Of a stretch of 6,430 bases of DNA, positions 1 through 4,066 are shown piece after piece; positions within the stretch are counted from its first letter, which is position 1, and the number at the start of each line of letters is the position of its first letter. Position numbers and translations under genes: made by a program. Below the pieces are notes generated by a model. That model was not told the DNA's origin, did no database searches, and saw nothing but the letters and a program-made list of their open reading frames with translations. This stretch comes from Pseudonocardia sp. Its GTDB lineage: Bacteria; Actinomycetota; Actinomycetes; Mycobacteriales; Pseudonocardiaceae. The stretch spans positions 1 through 6,430 of the forward strand of contig JASLAP010000182.1 in assembly GCA_030147065.1 (NCBI GenBank). The letters are read 5' to 3'.

Positions 1-243
1 GTCGGCGCCGGCGAAGTGGTGGAACTCGGCGCCGACCACGCCACGGTCCGGTTCCCCGACACCGACCTGGCCGCGCTGGCCGCCGGCTTCGGCTGCGCCG
101 CCGCCACCGTCCGCACCCCCGCCGACCTGGAGGTGGTCACCGGGTGGCTGGCCGGCCCGCGCGACCGCCCGCTGCTGCTCGACGCCAAGGTCACCGCGGA
201 CGAGCCCGCGTGGTGGCTCGCCGAGGCGTTCCGGGGCCACTGA
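1..243 (+). CDS. ThDP-dependent enzyme, C-terminal fragment (5' partial)
   Basis: The reading frame is open from base 1 and stops at TGA 241-243, giving the last 80 residues of a protein that begins outside the window. The segment FPDTDLAALAAGFGC, then TVRTPADL, then RPLLLDAKVT, matches the end of the C-terminal ThDP-binding domain in acetolactate synthase / benzoylformate decarboxylase type enzymes. In these, an acidic 'D(F/L)AALA.G(F/L)G' helix and a 'GP.LLD..V' strand follow the cofactor site. The diagnostic GDG...N ThDP/Mg motif would lie upstream and is not visible, so activity and substrate cannot be judged. The GTG at 16 is internal, not a start. The gene points the same way as the ligase but is separated from it by a gap with its own promoter, so it need not be in the same operon. 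It could be a decarboxylase, carboligase or ring-diketone hydrolase of the pathway, or unrelated. The family call is fairly secure; the function is open. Confidence 0.7.
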   Translation, partial: VGAGEVVELGADHATVRFPDTDLAALAAGFGCAAATVRTPADLEVVTGWLAGPRDRPLLLDAKVTADEPAWWLAEAFRGH

Positions 244-270
244 GCCCGGGCCACTGCGCATATCGGCGTA

Positions 271-306
271 TTGACCGCCGTCACCAGCACGCAATATCGT
301 GATCCG
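271..306 (+). promoter_or_regulatory. Predicted promoter/operator of the ligase-paaX operon
   Basis: A sigma70-like promoter can be read as TTGACC (271-276), an 18-base spacer and TATCGT (295-300). This predicts a transcript start near 306-308, about 22 bases before the ATG at 329. The whole 36-base element is repeated, without gaps and with 26 of 36 bases identical, on the - strand at 4023-3988 ahead of the SDR gene. The + strand also carries GTCA-N6-CGCAATAT (280-297), found again at 4019-4036. A loose dyad is present: ATAT and TTGAC on the left (260-275), GTCAC and ATAT on the right (280-297). The repetition and symmetry suggest that a repressor, probably the PaaX-type protein encoded downstream, binds over the promoter. 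The matches are direct observations; promoter activity and the identity of the binder are inference. Confidence 0.6.
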
Positions 307-315
307 CACGCGACC

Positions 316-324
316 GAGGAGGAA
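316..324 (+). promoter_or_regulatory. Strong ribosome binding site that sets the ligase start
   Basis: GAGGAGGAA is a near-perfect Shine-Dalgarno sequence ending 4 bases before the ATG at 329. It argues against the in-frame ATG at 299, which would lie upstream of this site, inside the core promoter and ahead of the predicted transcript start. It also favours 329 over the in-frame ATGs at 341 and 365, which have no comparable site at a proper distance. Confidence 0.8.
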
Positions 325-328
325 CGCG

Positions 329-376
329 ATGTCCCCGTCGATGTCCCGGTCGACGTCCTCGCGGATGTCCCTGTCC
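329..376 (+). repeat. Degenerate 12-base tandem repeat at the ligase N-terminus
   Basis: Four degenerate 12-base units follow one another: ATGTCCCCGTCG, ATGTCCCGGTCG, ACGTCCTCGCGG and ATGTCCCTGTCC. They encode MSPS, MSRS, TSSR and MSLS, a Ser/Met/Arg-rich tail preceding the folded ligase. The unit is a multiple of three, so gain or loss of a copy would keep the frame. The repeat creates alternative ATG codons at 341 and 365. It is probably an unstructured extension produced by repeat slippage rather than a functional domain. Confidence 0.55.
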
Positions 377-2005
377 CCGTCCGCCCACGTCGACCCGTTC
401 TGCCGCGAGCACCTCCCGCCCGCCGAGGACTGGCCCGACCTGCTGCTGGACGACCTCGCCTACCCGGACCGGCTCAACTGCGCCACCGCCCTGCTCGACG
501 ACGTGCTCGCCGAGCACGGCGGCGACCGGCCGTGCCTGCGGGCGCCGGGGGAGCAGCCCTGGACCTACGACCGGCTGCGCGCCACGGCCAACCGGGTCGC
601 CCACGTGCTCACCGCGGAGTGCGGCATCGTGCCCGGCAACCGGGTGCTGCTGCGCGGCCCGAACAACCCGTGGCTGGTCGCCTGCTGGTTCGGCGTGCTC
701 AAGGCGGGCGCGGTCGCGGTCACCACGATGCCGATGCTGCGCAGTCGCGAGTTGCGCGACATCCACGAGATCGCCCGGATCGACCTGGCGCTGAGCGACC
801 ACCGCTTCCTGGCCGACCTGCGCGCCGCCGCCCTCGACGGGGTCCCGACGATCGCCTACGGCGGCCCCGGCGACGACGACCTGTCCGTCCGGGCCGCCGC
901 GCACCCCGACCGGTTCGCCGACGTGGCCACCGCCGCCGACGACGTGGCCCTGCTGGCCTTCACCTCCGGCACCACCGGCCGGCCCAAGGCCACCATGCAC
1001 TTCCACCGCGACGTGCTGGCCATCGCCGACACCTTCTCCCGGCACGTCGTCCGGCCCACCGCTGACGACGTCGTCACCGGCACCCCGCCGCTGGGGTTCA
1101 CCTTCGGGCTGGGCGGGCTGCTGGTCTTCCCGCTGCGGGTCGGGGCGAGCACGCTGCTGATCGAGAAGGCGTCCCCGGCCGAGCTCGCCGGGCACATCGC
1201 CGAGCACCGGGTGACGGTGTGCTTCACCGCCCCGACCGCCTACCGGGCCATGCTCACCACGGCCAACCCGTCCGAGCTCGCCACCCTGCGGCGGGCGGTC
1301 TCGGCCGGCGAGCACCTCGACGAGACGACCTGGCGGCAGTTCCACGCCGCCACCGGCCTGGCGCTGATCGACGGCATCGGCTCCACCGAGATGCTGCACG
1401 TGTTCATCGCCGCGGCCGACGAGGACATCCGCCCCGGCGCCACCGGCCGGGCGGTGCCCGGCTACCAGGCCCGCATCGTCGACGCCGACGGCCACCCCGT
1501 TCCCGACGGCACGCCCGGCCGGCTGGCCGTCCGCGGCCCCACGGGCTGCCGCTACCTCGACGACCCCCGCCAGCAGGTCTACGTGCAGGGCGGCTGGAAC
1601 ATCACCGGCGACACCTTCACCCGCGACGCCGACGGCTACTTCTGGTACCACGCCCGCAACGACGACATGATCGTCTCCTCCGGCTACAACATCGCCGGGC
1701 CGGAGGTGGAGGAGGCCGTGCGGTCGCACCCGGACGTGGTCGACTGCGCGGTCGTCGGGATGCCCGACCCGGCGCGCGGCCAGCTGGTGGCGGCCTACGT
1801 CGTGGCCCGGGCGGGTGCGCCGACCGGCTCCGACGCCGTCGCCGCCCTGCAGGCCCACGTCAAGGCGACCATCGCGCCGTACAAGTACCCCCGGGTGGTG
1901 GAGTTCGTGGCGGACCTGCCGCGCACCGCGACGGGCAAGCTGCAGCGGTTCCGGCTCCGCGAGCAGGCCGCGGGGCGGAACCCGGGTGTGCCAGGACCCG
2001 CTTAG
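329..2005 (+). CDS. Aryl-CoA ligase, benzoate/2-aminobenzoate-CoA ligase family
   Basis: Predicted 558-residue AMP-forming acyl-CoA synthetase that would activate an aromatic acid to its CoA thioester in the cytoplasm (ATP + acid + CoA to acyl-CoA + AMP + PPi). The ATP-binding P-loop is TSGTTGRPK (residues 212-220). The family motif GSTEMLH (351-357), typical of benzoate- and 2-aminobenzoate-CoA ligases, carries the usual Glu. The hinge region has TGD (426-428) and ARNDDMIVSSGYN (442-454), and the C-terminal catalytic lysine lies in TATGKLQ (Lys537). All core motifs are intact. The length is slightly above the family norm because of a Ser-rich, repetitive N-terminal stretch of about 22 residues before the conserved HVDPFCREHLPP. 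The gene probably shares a transcript with the repressor gene starting 9 bases downstream. The neighbouring monooxygenase/reductase points to 2-aminobenzoate or salicylate as substrate; benzoate or another substituted benzoate cannot be excluded from sequence. Family call strong, substrate moderate. Confidence 0.9.
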   Translation: MSPSMSRSTSSRMSLSPSAHVDPFCREHLPPAEDWPDLLLDDLAYPDRLNCATALLDDVLAEHGGDRPCLRAPGEQPWTYDRLRATANRVAHVLTAECGIVPGNRVLLRGPNNPWLVACWFGVLKAGAVAVTTMPMLRSRELRDIHEIARIDLALSDHRFLADLRAAALDGVPTIAYGGPGDDDLSVRAAAHPDRFADVATAADDVALLAFTSGTTGRPKATMHFHRDVLAIADTFSRHVVRPTADDVVTGTPPLGFTFGLGGLLVFPLRVGASTLLIEKASPAELAGHIAEHRVTVCFTAPTAYRAMLTTANPSELATLRRAVSAGEHLDETTWRQFHAATGLALIDGIGSTEMLHVFIAAADEDIRPGATGRAVPGYQARIVDADGHPVPDGTPGRLAVRGPTGCRYLDDPRQQVYVQGGWNITGDTFTRDADGYFWYHARNDDMIVSSGYNIAGPEVEEAVRSHPDVVDCAVVGMPDPARGQLVAAYVVARAGAPTGSDAVAALQAHVKATIAPYKYPRVVEFVADLPRTATGKLQRFRLREQAAGRNPGVPGPA

Positions 2006-2014
2006 GGTGATCTC

Positions 2015-2824
2015 GTGTCCGAGATCGCGCCGCGGCGGCTCATCCTGACGCTGTACGGCCTGTACGCCCGCGACGAGCACAACTGGCTGTCGGTCGGCTC
2101 GGTCGTGCGGCTGCTCGGCGACCTCGGGGTGGACTCGGCCGGGGTGCGCTCGTCGATCTCCCGGCTCAAGCGGCGCGGGGTGCTGCACGCCATGCGCAGC
2201 GACGGCGCCGCCGGCTACGCGCTGTCCGAGCAGACCCTGGAGGTGCTGCGCGAGGGCGACGTCCGGATCTTCGGCCGGCGCCGGGCGGAGCTCGCCGACG
2301 GCCTGGTGCTGGTGGTCTTCTCGGTGCCGGAGTCGGAGCGCGACAAGCGCCACCAGCTGCGGGCGGCGCTGAGCCGGCTGGGGTTCGGCACCGCGGCGCC
2401 GGGGGTGTGGGTCGCGCCCGGGAACCTGCACCACGACGTGGCCGGCATGCTGTGCCGGCTCGGGCTGACCTCCTACGTGGACCTGTTCCGCTCGCACTAC
2501 GCGGCGTTCGGGGACCTGCGCGACAAGGTCGGGCAGTGGTGGGACCTCGACGCCGTCGACGCCGGGTACACCGAGTTCCTCGCCCGCTACGCCGACGCCC
2601 GGGCCCGCTGGGACGCCGCCCCGGACGGGCCGCGCACCGCGTTCGAGGTGTACGTCCCGCTGCTCACCGAGTGGCGCCGGCTGCCCTACCTCGACCCCGG
2701 CCTGCCGGCCGAGCTGCTGCCGGCGACCTGGCACGGCGCCCGCGCCGCGGAGCTGTTCACCGAGCTGGACGCCGTGCTGCGGGCCCCGGCCCGCGAGTAC
2801 GCCCTGGCCACCATCCACGGCTGA
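2015..2824 (+). CDS. PaaX-family transcriptional repressor
   Basis: Predicted 269-residue DNA-binding regulator of the PaaX family, whose type member represses phenylacetate degradation until phenylacetyl-CoA binds. The start is GTG 2015, preceded 4 bases away by AGGGTGA, which overlaps the ligase stop codon. Residues about 8-75 form a winged helix: RRLILTLYGLY is the first helix, and GVRSSISRLKRRGVL (43-57) is the recognition helix and wing, closely matching PaaX proteins. Residues about 95-170 (LVLVVFSVPESERDKRHQLRAAL, then GVWVAP) fit the central Cas2-like ferredoxin-fold domain, and residues about 175-260 the PaaX C-terminal domain. The length is a little short of the usual ~300. Placement directly behind the ligase predicts co-transcription and autoregulation; by analogy the effector would be the aryl-CoA the ligase makes. 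Likely targets are the related elements at 271-306 and 3994-4036. The family call is firm; effector and targets are inferred. The GTG start at 2015 is the only plausible one close to the ligase stop. Confidence 0.88.
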   Translation: MSEIAPRRLILTLYGLYARDEHNWLSVGSVVRLLGDLGVDSAGVRSSISRLKRRGVLHAMRSDGAAGYALSEQTLEVLREGDVRIFGRRRAELADGLVLVVFSVPESERDKRHQLRAALSRLGFGTAAPGVWVAPGNLHHDVAGMLCRLGLTSYVDLFRSHYAAFGDLRDKVGQWWDLDAVDAGYTEFLARYADARARWDAAPDGPRTAFEVYVPLLTEWRRLPYLDPGLPAELLPATWHGARAAELFTELDAVLRAPAREYALATIHG

Positions 2825-2833
2825 ACCGGGGGA

Positions 2834-3232
2834 CTACTCCACCGCGGCGATGCCCTGGATCTCCACCAGCGCCTCGGCGTCCCACAGCCGGCTCACCCCG
2901 ATCCCGGCCATCGCCGGGTACTCGGTGCCCGCCAGCCGCCGCCAGACCGCGCCGATCTCCCGGGCGTGGGCCAGGTAGTCGTCCATGTCGACGATGTAGA
3001 GGGTCACCGTGACCAGGTCGGCCGGGGCACCGCCGGCGGCGCGCAGGGCGTGCAGCAGGTTGCCCAGGGCCTGCTCGAACTGCGCCACGACGCCGTCGCC
3101 GACGATCGTCCCCGAGGCGTCGAGGGCGGTCTGCCCGGCCAGGTAGACCGTGCGCCGCCGGTCGGTGACCACGGCGTGGCTGAACCCGCGCGGCTTCGCC
3201 AGGTCCGGGGGGTTGATCCGCTCGAAGGTCAT
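2834..3232 (-). CDS. RidA/YjgF-family protein lacking the canonical Arg
   Basis: 132-residue Rid-superfamily protein. The pattern YLAGQTALDASGTIVGDGVVAQFEQAL (residues 30-56), then NLLHALRAAGGAPADLVTVTLYI (58-80), and the C-terminal ALVEIQGIAAV is the usual chorismate-mutase-like trimer fold. In archetypal RidA an Arg in 'PARS' binds the substrate carboxylate and supports hydrolysis of reactive enamines/imines to ketones. Here the matching position appears to be Met108 in YPAMAG, as in Rid subfamilies without proven enamine deaminase activity. The start ATG 3232-3230 overlaps the SDR stop TGA (3231-3229) in an ATGA junction, implying translational coupling; a weak GGGGGGA lies about 10 bases upstream. 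The frame stays open antisense far beyond this start, but only this segment is Rid-like. Next to an enzyme predicted to make a non-aromatic amino-enone, a role in enamine hydrolysis or isomerisation is plausible but unproven. Its stop is 9 bases from the convergent repressor gene, and I see no clear terminator there. Confidence 0.87.
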   Translation of the reverse strand: MTFERINPPDLAKPRGFSHAVVTDRRRTVYLAGQTALDASGTIVGDGVVAQFEQALGNLLHALRAAGGAPADLVTVTLYIVDMDDYLAHAREIGAVWRRLAGTEYPAMAGIGVSRLWDAEALVEIQGIAAVE

Positions 3233-3987
3233 GACTGGACCGTCCCCCCGTCGACGTTGATCCCCTGGCCGGTGATCGCGGCGTTGTCCACGCAGGCCAG
3301 CACGGCCGCGGCGACCTCGTCCGGGTCGACCAGCCGGCCGATCGGCTGGCGGCGGGCGAGCAGGGCCCTGGCCTCCTCCGCGCCGATGTCCATCCGGCCG
3401 CTCATCGCGGCCACCGTGGCGTCGGTCATCGGGGTGTCGACGTAGCCCGGGCACACCGCGTTCACCGTGACGCCGGTGCGGGCGACCTCGTCGGCTGCCG
3501 CCCGGACCAGCCCGAGCACCCCGTGCTTGCTGGCGGAGTACGCGGCGACCTGCCGCTCCCCGCGCTTGGCCACCACCGAGGCGATCACCACGATGCGGCC
3601 CCACCCGGCCGCGGTCATCGCCGGCAGGGTGCGGCGGATGCAGCGGAACGGGGCGGTGAGGTTGGTGTCGAGCATCTGCCGCCACTGCTCGTCGGTGGTG
3701 GCGACCAGCGGTGCGGCCAGCGCCGTGCCGGCGTTGGCCACCAGCACCCCGGGCGCCGCCCAGGTGTCCTCGACCGTGGTGAACACCCGCTCGACCTGGT
3801 CGGGGTCGGTGAGATCGGCGGCCACGCACAGCACTGGGCCGGGCAGCTCGGCGGCCACCGCGTCGAGCTTGGCGCGGTCGCGGCCGACGAGCGCGACCCG
3901 GTGCCCGGCCGCGGACAGCCGCAGCGCCACCGCGCGCCCGATACCCTGCCCGGCCCCGGTCACCACGCTCACGGTCCGGTCGCTCAT
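3229..3987 (-). CDS. Short-chain dehydrogenase/reductase (SDR), classical type
   Basis: 252-residue NAD(P)-dependent oxidoreductase of the classical SDR family, of usual length. The Rossmann motif is TGAGQGIG (residues 10-17). NAG lies at 85-87, and the catalytic set is Asn109, Ser137, Tyr150 and Lys154 (YSASK), all present. The C-terminus ITGQGINVDGG matches FabG/3-oxoacyl-ACP reductase-like members. After the second beta strand the sequence is VALVGRD, with Arg36 where NADP-preferring enzymes often have a basic residue, so NADPH is a mild preference. The ATG at 3987 is chosen because MSDRTVSVVTGAG gives the standard short N-terminus; the longer frame to 4302 runs antisense into the flavoenzyme gene. 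A promoter -10 element ends 6 bases before the ATG, so the mRNA is probably leaderless. It overlaps the Rid gene by 4 bases and is transcribed first. It may reduce or oxidise an alicyclic keto/hydroxy-acyl-CoA after ring dearomatisation. Family firm, substrate inferred. Confidence 0.9.
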   Translation of the reverse strand: MSDRTVSVVTGAGQGIGRAVALRLSAAGHRVALVGRDRAKLDAVAAELPGPVLCVAADLTDPDQVERVFTTVEDTWAAPGVLVANAGTALAAPLVATTDEQWRQMLDTNLTAPFRCIRRTLPAMTAAGWGRIVVIASVVAKRGERQVAAYSASKHGVLGLVRAAADEVARTGVTVNAVCPGYVDTPMTDATVAAMSGRMDIGAEEARALLARRQPIGRLVDPDEVAAAVLACVDNAAITGQGINVDGGTVQS

Positions 3988-3993
3988 CGGGCC

Positions 3994-4023
3994 ACGATAT
4001 GTCGTGTTGACAACGGGCGTCAA
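3994..4023 (-). promoter_or_regulatory. Predicted leaderless promoter of the SDR-Rid operon
   Basis: On the - strand TTGACG (4023-4018), an 18-base spacer and TATCGT (3999-3994) form a sigma70-like promoter. Only 6 bases (3993-3988) separate the -10 hexamer from the A of the SDR ATG at 3987, so transcription should begin at or next to the start codon. No Shine-Dalgarno sequence is present. Extended by 6 bases to 3988, the element matches the ligase promoter 271-306 at 26 of 36 positions without gaps, including the same hexamer TATCGT and the same 18-base spacer. Confidence 0.62.
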
Positions 4024-4036
4024 GGATGCGCAATAT
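3997..4036. promoter_or_regulatory. Candidate operator: dyad in the divergent control region
   Basis: An inverted repeat TTGAC (4007-4011)-N7-GTCAA (4019-4023) is flanked by ATAT on the left (3997-4000) and ATAT on the right (4033-4036). The right half, GTCA-N6-CGCAATAT (4019-4036), recurs exactly in its fixed bases at 280-297 ahead of the ligase. Because the dyad covers both divergent promoters, a bound dimeric repressor would silence both transcription units. The PaaX-family gene in the cluster is the obvious candidate binder, though a regulator encoded outside the window is possible. Confidence 0.5.
4007..4036 (+). promoter_or_regulatory. Predicted promoter of the monooxygenase/reductase gene
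   Basis: TTGACA (4007-4012), an exact sigma70 -35 hexamer, is followed by an 18-base spacer and CAATAT (4031-4036) as -10. Transcription would start near 4043, leaving a leader of about 24 bases that contains the ribosome binding site. Its -35 lies inside the spacer of the opposite-strand SDR promoter, so the two promoters physically overlap. The -10 is a weaker match than the -35. Confidence 0.55.
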
Positions 4037-4056
4037 GAGGTGGTCCCGACGCAGCT

Positions 4057-4061
4057 GGAGG
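4057..4061 (+). promoter_or_regulatory. Ribosome binding site that sets the GTG start at 4067
   Basis: GGAGG lies 5 bases before GTG 4067, within the longer purine run GGAGGAGA (4057-4064). This supports a GTG start; the upstream ATGs at 4026 and 4035 are in another frame. Confidence 0.75.
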
Positions 4062-4066
4062 AGACC

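Noticed and set aside
244..251. GCCCGGGC palindrome after the ThDP gene as a terminator
   Set aside because: It is an 8-base self-complementary word without a loop or T-run, common by chance in such GC-rich DNA.
299..328. Ligase start at the in-frame ATG 299
   Set aside because: That ATG overlaps the predicted -10 element (295-300) and lies before the predicted transcript start, and the strong ribosome binding site at 316-324 fits only ATG 329.
281..2818. 845-codon open frame on the - strand opposite the ligase and repressor genes
   Set aside because: Its translation is low-complexity (Gly, Arg, Pro, His, Val rich) with no recognisable motif. It is antisense to two genes with clear family motifs, and long stop-free antisense frames are expected at this GC content.
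2825..2833. Bidirectional terminator between the convergent repressor and Rid genes
   Set aside because: The gap is 9 bases and I found no convincing stem-loop or T-run in it or in the adjoining gene ends, so none is annotated.
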